Below are positions 1 to 8,068 of a stretch of DNA of 23,997 nucleotides, piece after piece. Every line of letters starts with the position of its first letter. The first letter of the stretch is position 1. Origin of the DNA: a virus; IMG/VR virus record IMGVR_UViG_3300037672_001098, positions 1 to 23,997 of that record. The stretch is one strand, 5' to 3'. The notes beneath the pieces were generated by a model. The model saw only the letters and a list, made by a program, of their open reading frames with translations, did not search any database and was not told the DNA's origin. Position numbers and translations under genes: made by a program.

Positions 1-1
1 C

Positions 2-196
2 ACTCTACTGGGTGCCTTGGCAATCCTAGGCACTATGTCCTTTGCAATCTATCATGCTGTTATGACAGGTGGATTTAATATCTACTTGTTAGAACTCCTA
101 GTTCTTTACTGGGGAGGTGCAGCATGTGTTCTTCTAACTGGCGCTGGTAATTTCTCAATAGACCACCTCATAATGAGGAGACTCACAAATGATTAA
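2..196 (+). CDS. DoxX-like membrane protein, C-terminal part
   Basis: An open frame enters from the left edge and ends with TAA at 194-196; its start lies outside the window. The 64 visible residues contain two hydrophobic stretches (about residues 1-20 and 28-45), followed by GNFSIDHLIMRRL. A small glycine-rich turn followed by a Ser-x-Asp step at the end of the last helix resembles the C-terminus of DoxX/DoxD-type four-helix membrane proteins. This is a family impression from a short fragment, so the function is open. The stop overlaps the next start by 8 bases, so the two genes are probably translated from one transcript. Confidence 0.5.
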   Translation, partial: TLLGALAILGTMSFAIYHAVMTGGFNIYLLELLVLYWGGAACVLLTGAGNFSIDHLIMRRLTND

Positions 197-434
197 ATCA
201 CTCTTCAGTCTTATGTTTGCTGCCATTATGTGGGTACAAGTCCCACAGTGGAGTGACGATTGGTCTAAGTGTGCAGTAGATGTACCAGACACAGCTTGTC
301 ATTGGTATATTACGGCACCCGATAGCACCATGGGTGAAGGATTCAGTTGGGCAAATGCCCCATGGTTCAGCGTTGAAGGTCTCCGTGATATTGGAGAACT
401 TCACAACACAGTTCAATCTCTTCAGGAAGCATGA
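189..434 (+). CDS. small secreted or membrane-anchored protein, unknown function
   Basis: This 81-residue protein starts inside the end of the upstream DoxX-like frame. Residues 1-17 (MIKSLFSLMFAAIMWVQ) have one basic residue and a hydrophobic core, as in a signal peptide or N-terminal anchor. The rest is tryptophan-rich and has two cysteines, C28 and C37, that could form a disulfide outside the cytoplasm. No family is recognised. It overlaps the next start by 4 bases (ATGA-type junction), which supports a real, co-translated gene. Confidence 0.6.
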   Translation: MIKSLFSLMFAAIMWVQVPQWSDDWSKCAVDVPDTACHWYITAPDSTMGEGFSWANAPWFSVEGLRDIGELHNTVQSLQEA

Positions 435-649
435 TGAATAGTTTTGAAGTCCTTCTTTATTTTGTATGCTTTTCTCTGATTGCTGGTGGTGCCTTCGCTA
501 TGATGTGGGCTAACATTCAATCTATTAATACTATAGATATTAGTAATCCTCGTAAGCCAAAGCATCCTGAAGCACCACAAGCAGGTGAAGAATTGATGTA
601 TGTAGATCTCTCTAGAGAAAAACTGGAACAACTCTATGACAAAGAATAG
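431..649 (+). CDS. small single-span membrane protein, unknown
   Basis: This 72-residue protein has one hydrophobic segment (about residues 5-27, LLYFVCFSLIAGGAFAMMWA) followed by a polar, proline-containing tail ending in acidic and basic residues. The shape suggests an N-terminal membrane anchor with a short soluble tail. Its start overlaps the previous stop, and its end overlaps the tiny cysteine-rich gene that follows, so it belongs to the same run of genes. No known family is recognised; it could be one of the many small membrane proteins cyanophages encode. Confidence 0.6.
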   Translation: MMNSFEVLLYFVCFSLIAGGAFAMMWANIQSINTIDISNPRKPKHPEAPQAGEELMYVDLSREKLEQLYDKE

Positions 650-731
650 AGGATGTTGTGGTGCTGGGTGTCCAGACTGTCCATTCAGACCACCATCTCG
701 TGCCAATGCAGATAAAATGTGTTATAATTAG
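636..731 (+). CDS. 31-residue cysteine-motif protein
   Basis: A very short frame starts at ATG 636, inside the end of the previous gene, and stops with TAG at 729-731, directly on the terminator. It encodes MTKNRGCCGAGCPDCPF followed by a short polar tail. The cluster C7, C8, C12, C15 followed by PF/PY is the core of a known small motif (CCGxGCxxCP[FY]) seen in DUF5522-type and oxidoreductase-like N-terminal domains of bacteria. The four cysteines could bind a metal, but this is inferred from spacing only. Conservation of the exact motif in so short a frame, plus the tight overlap and terminator, is the main argument that it is real. Confidence 0.6.
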   Translation: MTKNRGCCGAGCPDCPFRPPSRANADKMCYN

Positions 732-755
732 AGGGGAACACCCCCCTCTTTTTTT
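731..755 (+). terminator. Rho-independent terminator
   Basis: GAGGGG (731-736) pairs with CCCCTC (743-748) around a six-base loop, followed by seven T residues (749-755). It closes the small-gene run 2-731. Its first base is the last base of the preceding stop codon, and the next start codon follows the T tract immediately. Confidence 0.85.
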
Positions 756-1025
756 ATGCAATCAGAATACTGGACGGTCTATACTCCTGACGGTAGGAAG
801 TATGCAGACTGTGGATTGGAACGAGATGCTGCTCGTCTTTGTGCTATGGTTCCTGGCAGGACCTATCACAAGACTAAGTATCTCCAAGACCAAGTAATTG
901 ATGTTACTGCTACAACAGATTATCAATTACCAGGACAACTAGGACTACCCTATGAATTCATAGTGGGTGAACAAAAGCTTCAACAAAAATTACCTGAATC
1001 GACATTGGAAGAATTTTCAGTATGA
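756..1025 (+). CDS. hypothetical protein, 89 residues
   Basis: This soluble protein (MQSEYWTVYTPDGRKYADCG...) has no signal peptide or membrane span and no recognised family. The first part has alternating hydrophobic residues, consistent with a small beta-rich fold (WTVYTPDGRKY); the end is acidic. The ATG at 756 follows the T tract of the terminator with no room for a normal ribosome-binding site. Translation may depend on a transcript that reads through, or on a leaderless start; the only later in-frame ATG would remove a third of the protein. Its stop overlaps the next start by 4 bases (1022-1025), tying it to the secreted metallopeptidase-like gene. Confidence 0.6.
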   Translation: MQSEYWTVYTPDGRKYADCGLERDAARLCAMVPGRTYHKTKYLQDQVIDVTATTDYQLPGQLGLPYEFIVGEQKLQQKLPESTLEEFSV

Positions 1026-1684
1026 AAAAAGTTCTACTTGCCTTATTGCTAGCAGCATCACCAGTTTTTGCTGGTGAAGATAAAATCACAAGGGGATTTA
1101 ACTCCATGGACTCCATGGGTTGTATGCTCTTGCGTGAGTGTACAAAAGATGTGGAAGAAGTATATTCTCTTATTGATATCTCAACAAAATACAAAGATCC
1201 AGAGCGTTACACGCCATTTGCAAACGAGTTCAACCAACTGTTGGTGACACTGAATCAGATTGGTGTCAATGTATATCTTGCTGATTCTCGTTACTTCCCA
1301 GTAATGCATCGTGGTGTTTATCATACCGTAAGTAATAACTTTTATCTGAATAAAAGGTATATGGATGAGCCTAGCACGCTGATGATGCTCATGCGGCATG
1401 AAGGATGGCACGCTGCTCAGGATTGTATGGCAGGAACTATTCAGAATAGTTTGATTGCTATTATCAAACCTGAAGATGAAGTGCCAATGATCTGGCGTGT
1501 GATGGCAGAGCGTACATACCCAAAAAATGCTGTGCCATGGGAAGCAGAAGCACAGTGGGCAGGTCGTACAGAAGGTATGACACAAGCTGCACTATCTGCT
1601 TGTGCTGGTGGTGAGATGTGGAAGGTATATGAACCAACTCCATTGACTCGTAAGTACCTGGTTGAAAACGATTATATTAAATAA
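1022..1684 (+). CDS. secreted HEGWH zinc-metallopeptidase-like protein
   Basis: This 220-residue protein has a clear signal peptide (MKKVLLALLLAASPVFA, cleavage likely after A17). The segment MRHEGWHAAQDC holds an HExxH zinc motif at 126-130 (H126, E127, H130). Further on, WEAEAQWAGR (173-182) offers E174 or E176 as a possible third zinc ligand in the manner of gluzincin-type peptidases. Five cysteines (C34, C40, C135, and two near the C-terminus at 194 and beyond) fit an exported protein. Known: HExxH is a peptidase zinc site. Inferred: it acts in the periplasm or on the cell surface during infection or release. It is not clearly a member of a named family, and HExxH can occur by chance, although its helix context is good. 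Confidence 0.65.
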   Translation: MKKVLLALLLAASPVFAGEDKITRGFNSMDSMGCMLLRECTKDVEEVYSLIDISTKYKDPERYTPFANEFNQLLVTLNQIGVNVYLADSRYFPVMHRGVYHTVSNNFYLNKRYMDEPSTLMMLMRHEGWHAAQDCMAGTIQNSLIAIIKPEDEVPMIWRVMAERTYPKNAVPWEAEAQWAGRTEGMTQAALSACAGGEMWKVYEPTPLTRKYLVENDYIK

Positions 1685-2262
1685 TGAGTCCCGTTACACA
1701 TAAAGTCCTTCCCTATATCGTTGTCCATGATGAAGATAAGAACTTTGAATCTACTATTCAAGGTGACATCATGGACTGGATGGATTCTTATTCGTTAAAG
1801 CATAAGGGAAATAATAGGAGTAATGTGAATGGGTATCAAAGTCCAGATAATTTTTACTTAGAACCATCGTTCGATAAATTCTTATCCTACATTGAAGATA
1901 GGGTAGATAAAATGATTGAAACTTACAGGGAACATGAATATGTTTCCTGGGATAATCAATATAAACTATCTAATATGTGGTTTAATATTAATCATACTGG
2001 ATGTTATAACTCACAACACACCCATCCTGGGTGTCCTTTAGCTGGAGTTCTGTGGATTGATTTCCCTCAGAACTCTGGCGAATTTACTTTTCATCATCAC
2101 GACAATCACTCTCTAGCAGAACTTCAAGTTACAACATGGTCCTACGAACCAACGGCAGGAATGATGATGCTCTTCCCTGGATCCCTGGCACATCATGTTG
2201 ATGAAAACAGGTCAAGAGAACCAAGGTATTCACTTGCGTTTAATCTTTATGATAAATACTAG
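1684..2262 (+). CDS. 2OG-Fe(II) oxygenase-like protein (first of four)
   Basis: This 192-residue protein resembles the TIGR02466 / 2OG-FeII_Oxy_5 group. A double-stranded beta-helix region has an HxH pair in NSQHTHPGCPLAGVLWID (H112, H114), then LFPGSLAHHVDENRS with a distal histidine at H170/H171, and R181 in RYSLAFNL, where the 2-oxoglutarate-binding arginine normally lies. These enzymes use O2, Fe(II) and 2-oxoglutarate to hydroxylate or otherwise oxidise proteins, sugars or small molecules; the substrate here is unknown. The ATG shares a base with the previous stop (TAATG). It directly precedes the virion adhesin block, so modification of a virion component is possible but unproven. Confidence 0.8.
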   Translation: MSPVTHKVLPYIVVHDEDKNFESTIQGDIMDWMDSYSLKHKGNNRSNVNGYQSPDNFYLEPSFDKFLSYIEDRVDKMIETYREHEYVSWDNQYKLSNMWFNINHTGCYNSQHTHPGCPLAGVLWIDFPQNSGEFTFHHHDNHSLAELQVTTWSYEPTAGMMMLFPGSLAHHVDENRSREPRYSLAFNLYDKY

Positions 2263-2287
2263 GACGCACACTATTTCGTAAACCATA

Positions 2288-2758
2288 ATGCCTACACGCA
2301 TTAAACCAAAACGAAGTACCACGCAAGGTCAAATTCCTGGTCTTATAGATCTGGAAGATGGTGAAATGGCTATTAATATAGTTGACCAGAAAATCTACAT
2401 TAGATCGGGTAACAATGTAGAAACAGTTGCTCAAGCAGCAACTGGTGCTACTCCTGTTTTTACCGAGCTGACTGGTCCTTTGACAACTCAGTTGGTTGTC
2501 AACAAGAGATACCTTGGTACTACTTCTTCTGGCGTTATTAACGCGACTATGCCTATCGTTAACTTGTCAGTTGGCGATAGTATTGAGATCGCAGATGGCG
2601 CACAAAATTGGAATATAAATAATGTTATATTGACCTCATCAGCGCATCAATTTAAAGATGCGATTGGTAATATTGATGATGGTCCTGTGAACCTTGATGT
2701 TTCTGGTATCACTGTAATGCTGTTGTGGACTGGCAGTTATTGGAGAATTATTAGCTAA
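2288..2758 (+). CDS. virion structural protein, tail-fibre/baseplate-like
   Basis: This 156-residue protein has the N-terminus MPTRIKPKRSTTQGQIPG, then LEDGEMAINIVDQKIYIR. Arg/Lys-rich start, proline, then LxxGExAINxxDxxxYxR is the pattern common at the N-termini of phage tail-fibre and tropism-determinant proteins, where it forms a trimeric connector. The end (LLWTGSYWRIIS) matches the typical C-terminal strand of fibre or adhesin modules and resembles the end of the 1334-residue protein downstream (GWRIITI). It is soluble, with no signal peptide. It opens a run of virion genes and overlaps the next start by one base. Confidence 0.7.
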   Translation: MPTRIKPKRSTTQGQIPGLIDLEDGEMAINIVDQKIYIRSGNNVETVAQAATGATPVFTELTGPLTTQLVVNKRYLGTTSSGVINATMPIVNLSVGDSIEIADGAQNWNINNVILTSSAHQFKDAIGNIDDGPVNLDVSGITVMLLWTGSYWRIIS

Positions 2759-3108
2759 TGGCTTTAACTTTAAGTAACGCCCACTTCCAACCACAGGATT
2801 CGACGGGCTATTATGTCTACGCTTTGAGAAGAGACGCAGACGACATGCTGTTTTTTACTAAAGTGAGCACTGCATCCACATCTGAATCTTTTGATCCGTT
2901 CCGTTTAGACGGGACACAGGTTGAAGAGTTTGGTGACTATGATGATTATGTCGAAGAGACTACTGAGCAGAAGCGACTTGCTAATAATCCGCAAGATAAA
3001 TATCAACAGATACGCTTTGACAGGCGCAACCTTTTTTATTACCTAGACGCTGATGGATATCTAGTCCTTCAGGTTAATGGAACCCACTCATACTCTGAAC
3101 CTGTTTAA
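2758..3108 (+). CDS. small virion-associated protein, unknown fold
   Basis: This 116-residue protein starts on the last base of the preceding stop (TAATG). It is rich in Asp, Tyr and Phe and has no signal or membrane segment. The C-terminal stretch DADGYLVLQVNGTHSYSEPV looks like a beta-hairpin module. It sits between a fibre-connector-like protein and a giant fibre-like protein with only 12 bases to the next gene, so a role in the tail tip or fibre attachment is likely from context. No family is recognised. Confidence 0.6.
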   Translation: MALTLSNAHFQPQDSTGYYVYALRRDADDMLFFTKVSTASTSESFDPFRLDGTQVEEFGDYDDYVEETTEQKRLANNPQDKYQQIRFDRRNLFYYLDADGYLVLQVNGTHSYSEPV

Positions 3109-3120
3109 CGAGAACCTACA

Positions 3121-6100
3121 ATGGCAGAATTTAGACTTGGTAGACTGAAATTTAACTGGCGTGGTGCCTGGGCACCCTCTACCGCATTCATTATTGATGA
3201 CATCGTTAGATTCGGTGCAAGTTCCTATGTATGTACAGGGAACCACACCTCAGATGCCAGCTCTACCGGATTTCCCAACGACAATACCTACTGGGACCTT
3301 CATACGGAGGGACAGAATTATGCTGGCGAATGGTCAGTCAGTACCGGATATGTTGTAAACGATATCGTCAAGGAAGGCGGTAATCAATACATCTGTACGG
3401 CTCAACACACTTCGACCGGTGTCCAAAGTAACTGGTACAGTAGTGATTTCCCGGCATACTGGGAGCTCTACGGCGAGGGACTGAACTTCCGAGGTGCCTT
3501 TACTACGAACTCCTACTACGGCATCAATGATGTTGTTAGATACGGCGGACAAGAATACCGAACAACAGTACCATTCCAAGTCGCTGCAGACTTATCGATG
3601 CAGGGGATCTCTACATCCCTGCACGATCTCACAGGTATTGGTTCGGATGGTTTCTATCCTCCATCATCAAACTTCGTAGACTTCAGTAAAGCTTTCACTA
3701 ACGAGGGTATCTATGATGCCCTGGCTCGTTACGAGAGAGGTGACATTGTTGAGTTCCAAGGTGCATCATATGTAGCTATTGGTACTAACCCGTTATCTTC
3801 TCAACCTAACGACAGTCCACAGGAATGGACTCTGCTTGTCAGTGGTATTGCTACTGCTGGTGGATCTACCTATGCTCCTAGTCAGACATATTCTAGAGGT
3901 GAGACTGTAACCCTTGGTGGTATTACATATATTGCTGACGATATTAAGATTGAAGTTGATAAGCGACCTGTAGGTCTTGGTATTACATCGGTTGATACTG
4001 GTATTAATGGTTGGTCTCTGATTAACCGTGGTTTCAATTGGAGAAGCACCTGGAGTGGTTCTGGTGTATATGAGATTAATGATGTCGCTGAGTTTGCATC
4101 TTCTGCTTACATCTCGATTGCATCATCTAACATTAATGTCCAACCTGGTACTGCTGTTACCATGTGGGCAGCGTTCGCTATCGGTGATAGTGCAGCACTG
4201 CTGACGACTAAAGGTGACCTGCTTACCAGAGATGGTACTGGCCCTTCGAGACAGGGTATTGGTACGCAAGGTACATATCTAAGAGTCTCTTCTAGCGATG
4301 AGGTTGAGTGGCAGTATCCTGGTCTCCGTACCAAGGTATACTATGTTGATGCACAGCAAGGTTCGGATACAAGTACAGGTCTTACACCTGATAATGCTTG
4401 GGGTTCTATCTCATTTGCTTCTACTGCTGGTCAGATTAGAAGAGATATTACCAACTTTGTTTATGATGAGTCTAGCGGTATTGCAACAGTTACTGCTGCT
4501 GCTCATGGTCTGTTCTCACAGGGTCAGGTTAAACTGCAGGGTATTGGATTCACTTGTGCCCAAGCTCATGCTGGTATCACAACTACTATCTTCCCAGATA
4601 GTACACAAGGATTCTTCTTTAAAGTTGACTCTGTAGTTGACTCCAATTCATTTACTACCAATGTCGGTATCTCTACGATTGCTCATACTTATGTGAGCGG
4701 TGGTGAGGTTACTGATGTATCTCCTATCATTCTGAAGTTGTCTGCTGGTGTATTCAGAGAGCAACTTCCTATCACACTGCCTAAGAACTTCTCGATTGCT
4801 GGTGATGTTCTGAGAGGTACGACTGTTGAACCAGCTGCTGGTTTTGCTACTGATGGTGTAACACCTAATCAGCGTTCCACGATGTTCTTCGTGTCTGACT
4901 CTACGACGGTTCAGGCAATCACGATGCGTGGTCTGCAAGGATTTGATTATGATACTAATGATCCTTTCAATACTGATCAGTGGCAACCCAAGGTTGGTGT
5001 AGGTACTACAGCTTGTGGTGTCTACTTCAGACTTAATCCTGATACTCCTATTCTTGAGCGTTCACCTTATATTAAAGATTGTACCGCATTCTCTAATGTA
5101 TGTACTGATGGTACTGGACATGAAGGTGCTGTAGGTATCTTTATTGAGGGTGGTGTCCACGAAGGTAAACCTGAGGGTAGAGGTGGTAAGTCGATGGTCT
5201 TCGATGCCTTTACCAACATTCACTCCGGTGGTGTAGGTTTCTGGCTTGAAGATGATGCTCTTGCTGAGATTGTTTCTTCCTTCACTTACTACTGTGCTTT
5301 CGGTTATGTTTCTGATGATGGATCTGAAATCAGATCTCTCTCAGGTAACAACTCCTACGGTACATACGGTGCATTAGCTGTTGGATTCTCTACACTAGAA
5401 GTTGCTCGCTCTGCTCGCCTCTTTGGTGACAAGATGGCAACCCAAGTGGGTACTTCTGCCGGTACTATCTCTGTTGGTGCTACGATGCGTGGTGCTACAT
5501 CAGGAGCTCGCGCTGTAGTTACAAACAATCAGATCTCTGGTGATCAACTGTACTTTAAGTACAATTCTGGATTTGGTAACGCCGATGGTGCTAACGGTGC
5601 TGTTGGTGTTGGTACTACTGTCTTCACACCTGGTGAGTTCATTGAATTTGATTCTGTCGGTGCTGGTGGTACAGGATATGTTAAGATTGCATCTGCATCT
5701 AACTCCGTTGGTGGACAGAAGGATGGACTATTTGAAGTAGTCGGACTGAGTACAACACCACTTGTTGGTGATACGATTGGATTTACTACAGTTGGATTAG
5801 GATTCTCCGATTCAATTGGATACATCGTCAGAACTGTAAGTAACTATGTTCCTGGTAATAACTTTACTCCAACTGCTGGTGCTTATAACCCATCAAACGG
5901 TATCGTAGAGTTGACATCTAATGGTCACGGTATGATGGTTGGAGATAATATTCAACTACAGACTGACTCGTTATCATTTACTTGTGCTCTAGATGGAAAC
6001 ACAGTAACCAAAACATATCCTCGTGCGAAAGGCACGGGTGTTAACGCTAATAGCCCTGACGAATTACATAATACATTAGTTGCTATCTCAGCAACGACTT

Positions 6101-7125
6101 TGAATACATTCTCATTCCAGTCACTAGGTACTATTCCTTCTACAAATACAAGTTCCCATACATTTGTAAGTGCAGCAACTAATGCTGTTAACCAAGCAAA
6201 TGGTCGTGCAACGATCAACATTGCACCAGTTAAAGGATCTGCTCCTGCTTCGTATGATAATCAAGAGTTCTTGATGAGATCTAAGTTCTCCAAGGTTCGT
6301 CTTACGGGTCATGACTTCCTGCTAATTGGTACAGGTAACACTTCGGCAACCAATTATCCAAATGTTGACGAGAACACAGCTTCTCAGGGTAACGAGACAA
6401 CTGTACTGAACACTGGTAAGATCTTCTTCGTCTCTACTGACCAAGGTGGTAACTTCAGAGTTGGTGAATACTTCTCTGTTAACCAGTTGACTGGTGCTGC
6501 TACCCTGGATGCCTCTGCATTCAACCTGTCAGGTCTTTCTGAACTGAGACTGGGTGCCATTGGTGGTCAGATTGGTGAAGCAGTTAACGAATTCTCTTCT
6601 GACGAATTCCTATCTGGCGACTCTAACCAAGCATGTCCTACTGAGAAAGCAGTTCGTGGCTTCCTCACTCGCGGTAAGATGGATACCACTTCTGGTATTC
6701 TTGTTCCACCTCGTGGTAACCAAGCTGGGCGTCCAACTGGTATTGATCTAATCGAAGGTGGTCTCCGCTATGATACCGACTCTGATGGATTTGAATTCTA
6801 TAACGGTGCTGGTTGGTTGCCTCTGGGTGCTTACAGTAATGTAGATGTCAGTGGTAATGGAACCACATTGGCAAACAGACAGCAAGCATTCTGTAATACT
6901 ACTAGCGGTGGATTCACACTTACCTTACCTGGATCTCCTGTTAAGGGTGATACTGTTAGAATCTTTGATGTCGCCAAGACATTTGATTCAAACGCATTAA
7001 CGATTGGTAGAAACGGTAACCCAATCATGGGAGACGCTTCAGACTTGACAGTTAACACTGAGGGTGCTGCATTTGAACTGGTCTTCTATGATGGCACACA
7101 AGGTTGGAGAATCATCACCATCTGA
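3121..7125 (+). CDS. 1334-residue tail-fibre-like adhesin with beta-helix
   Basis: This is probably a host-recognition or baseplate-associated fibre. The N-terminus has three tandem modules (about 12-63, 66-120, 121-150) of the form WRGAWxxxxxYxxxDIVRxGGxxYxCxxxHTS, with degenerate further copies up to about residue 360 (GDIVEFQGASYVA, GETVTLGGITYIA, INDVAEFASSAYIS). They resemble chitin/carbohydrate-binding modules of the CBM5/12 type. Around residue 403, VYYVDAQQGSDTSTG is the usual opening of a right-handed pectin-lyase-like beta-helix. The C-terminus (about 1200-1334) carries DLIEGGLRYDTDSDGFEFYNGAGW, a common fibre motif, here as an internal module, and ends in QGWRIITI. No signal peptide. 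It lies between two small virion genes and a strong terminator. Assignment to a particular T4 gene number is not justified. Confidence 0.8.
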   Translation: MAEFRLGRLKFNWRGAWAPSTAFIIDDIVRFGASSYVCTGNHTSDASSTGFPNDNTYWDLHTEGQNYAGEWSVSTGYVVNDIVKEGGNQYICTAQHTSTGVQSNWYSSDFPAYWELYGEGLNFRGAFTTNSYYGINDVVRYGGQEYRTTVPFQVAADLSMQGISTSLHDLTGIGSDGFYPPSSNFVDFSKAFTNEGIYDALARYERGDIVEFQGASYVAIGTNPLSSQPNDSPQEWTLLVSGIATAGGSTYAPSQTYSRGETVTLGGITYIADDIKIEVDKRPVGLGITSVDTGINGWSLINRGFNWRSTWSGSGVYEINDVAEFASSAYISIASSNINVQPGTAVTMWAAFAIGDSAALLTTKGDLLTRDGTGPSRQGIGTQGTYLRVSSSDEVEWQYPGLRTKVYYVDAQQGSDTSTGLTPDNAWGSISFASTAGQIRRDITNFVYDESSGIATVTAAAHGLFSQGQVKLQGIGFTCAQAHAGITTTIFPDSTQGFFFKVDSVVDSNSFTTNVGISTIAHTYVSGGEVTDVSPIILKLSAGVFREQLPITLPKNFSIAGDVLRGTTVEPAAGFATDGVTPNQRSTMFFVSDSTTVQAITMRGLQGFDYDTNDPFNTDQWQPKVGVGTTACGVYFRLNPDTPILERSPYIKDCTAFSNVCTDGTGHEGAVGIFIEGGVHEGKPEGRGGKSMVFDAFTNIHSGGVGFWLEDDALAEIVSSFTYYCAFGYVSDDGSEIRSLSGNNSYGTYGALAVGFSTLEVARSARLFGDKMATQVGTSAGTISVGATMRGATSGARAVVTNNQISGDQLYFKYNSGFGNADGANGAVGVGTTVFTPGEFIEFDSVGAGGTGYVKIASASNSVGGQKDGLFEVVGLSTTPLVGDTIGFTTVGLGFSDSIGYIVRTVSNYVPGNNFTPTAGAYNPSNGIVELTSNGHGMMVGDNIQLQTDSLSFTCALDGNTVTKTYPRAKGTGVNANSPDELHNTLVAISATTLNTFSFQSLGTIPSTNTSSHTFVSAATNAVNQANGRATINIAPVKGSAPASYDNQEFLMRSKFSKVRLTGHDFLLIGTGNTSATNYPNVDENTASQGNETTVLNTGKIFFVSTDQGGNFRVGEYFSVNQLTGAATLDASAFNLSGLSELRLGAIGGQIGEAVNEFSSDEFLSGDSNQACPTEKAVRGFLTRGKMDTTSGILVPPRGNQAGRPTGIDLIEGGLRYDTDSDGFEFYNGAGWLPLGAYSNVDVSGNGTTLANRQQAFCNTTSGGFTLTLPGSPVKGDTVRIFDVAKTFDSNALTIGRNGNPIMGDASDLTVNTEGAAFELVFYDGTQGWRIITI

Positions 7126-7132
7126 TTCTTCT

Positions 7133-7157
7133 GGGGAGAGCAATCTCCCCCCTTTTT
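7133..7157 (+). terminator. Rho-independent terminator with GCAA tetraloop
   Basis: GGGGAGA (7133-7139) and TCTCCCC (7144-7150) form a seven-pair stem closed by a GCAA (GNRA) tetraloop. CC and five T residues (7153-7157) follow. It ends the long fibre unit and directly precedes a late-promoter-like site. Confidence 0.9.
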
Positions 7158-7170
7158 ATTATGCTTTTTC

Positions 7171-7180
7171 CTAAATACTA
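7171..7180 (+). promoter_or_regulatory. T4-like late promoter motif
   Basis: CTAAATACTA at 7171-7180 matches the short late-promoter core of T4-like cyanophages (related to T4 TATAAATA). It lies just after a terminator and about 43 bases before ATG 7214. The motif is short, but this position is where a promoter is needed. Confidence 0.55.
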
Positions 7181-7213
7181 TTACGATTCCACCACTTTAG
7201 AATATTAAAAGCA

Positions 7214-8047
7214 ATGGCTAATTACCAGACATATAAACAGATTCAAGGTACTGAGGCGATTATCGCTAACTCAGTTGGTCCTGGACAGGTCACTGGGGTT
7301 TCTACAGGTATCGCTGATCAGTTTTACTTGTATAATAACAACTATTGGAGTGTTTCCAATGGTGGTTGTTGCTTGAACTGGACGGTTCCTGCCCTTACAA
7401 CTAGTATCCGATTTGAGTTGACCTCTGGCGGTGGCACAGGATCTATCGGTGCATGTTGCTCCAATGGTCCTTCAGGTGGAGCTGGTGCATTTGTAACCAA
7501 GACTCTGTTTGCATACAAAGATTTCACTCCTGGATCTACAGCCTACACAATTTGTGCTGGGGGAACATCACAGTGTTCCTGCTGCCGACAGTGTACAAGT
7601 AGAGCATGTTGTGGTAGACGAGGTTGCAAAAGTTATGTAACAGGCTCTGGTCTTTCTAACTTCTGTGCTGAAGGTGGAGCATGGGGATGGCACCACTGTG
7701 GTGGCGGTTGCTACTCTTGTGTTGCTCCTGCACAGTGCCAGAAATGTCTTCAGGTTTGTGCCTGCTGGTTTGGTGGAGACTTTGGGATCCTTGGTCCTTC
7801 TGGTGGTAAGCATAATAACCAGTATTGCAGGGGAACTGACAGATCCTGGACTGGACCTGGTGTAGGACCTTATGCTTCCTCAACTAACTTCAATATGGAT
7901 AACTGCTCTGGTGGTAACACTCATGGATGCTGTAAAGGTCAGTCCTTGTTCCCTGGTGGTGGCGGAACATCGCCGTTTACCGATGGCGGATGTTGCTGGG
8001 GTGGCTTCGGTGCCGCTGGTCTCGTTGTTGTGTCCTACTGGCAGTAA
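7214..8047 (+). CDS. cysteine- and glycine-rich virion protein
   Basis: This 277-residue protein has 26 cysteines, many paired (GGCC, CSCC, ACC, GCC, GGCC), amid Gly/Ser-rich sequence. The segment LNWTVPALTTSIRFELTSGG (55-74) followed by GPSGGAGAFVTKTLF is the typical start of a phage glycine-rich adhesin domain (wtvPxgvtxixxxxxGgGG). The end (GFGAAGLVVVSYWQ) also matches such domains (GaxGlvvvxY). No signal peptide. It is flanked by fibre-like and chaperone-like genes, so a tail-tip or receptor-binding role is likely. Such dense cysteines could form disulfides once virions leave the reducing cytoplasm, or bind metal; neither can be decided from sequence. Confidence 0.7.
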   Translation: MANYQTYKQIQGTEAIIANSVGPGQVTGVSTGIADQFYLYNNNYWSVSNGGCCLNWTVPALTTSIRFELTSGGGTGSIGACCSNGPSGGAGAFVTKTLFAYKDFTPGSTAYTICAGGTSQCSCCRQCTSRACCGRRGCKSYVTGSGLSNFCAEGGAWGWHHCGGGCYSCVAPAQCQKCLQVCACWFGGDFGILGPSGGKHNNQYCRGTDRSWTGPGVGPYASSTNFNMDNCSGGNTHGCCKGQSLFPGGGGTSPFTDGGCCWGGFGAAGLVVVSYWQ

Positions 8048-8068
8048 TTAAAGGAGATCTAAAGAACA

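Noticed and set aside
723-728. TATAAT at the end of the tiny cysteine-motif gene
   Set aside because: There is no -35-like sequence at the right distance, and the terminator immediately follows.
1181-1585. Minus-strand frame opposite the metallopeptidase-like gene
   Set aside because: The plus-strand gene has a signal peptide, HExxH motif and coupled start; the opposite frame shows only His/Cys/Thr bias.
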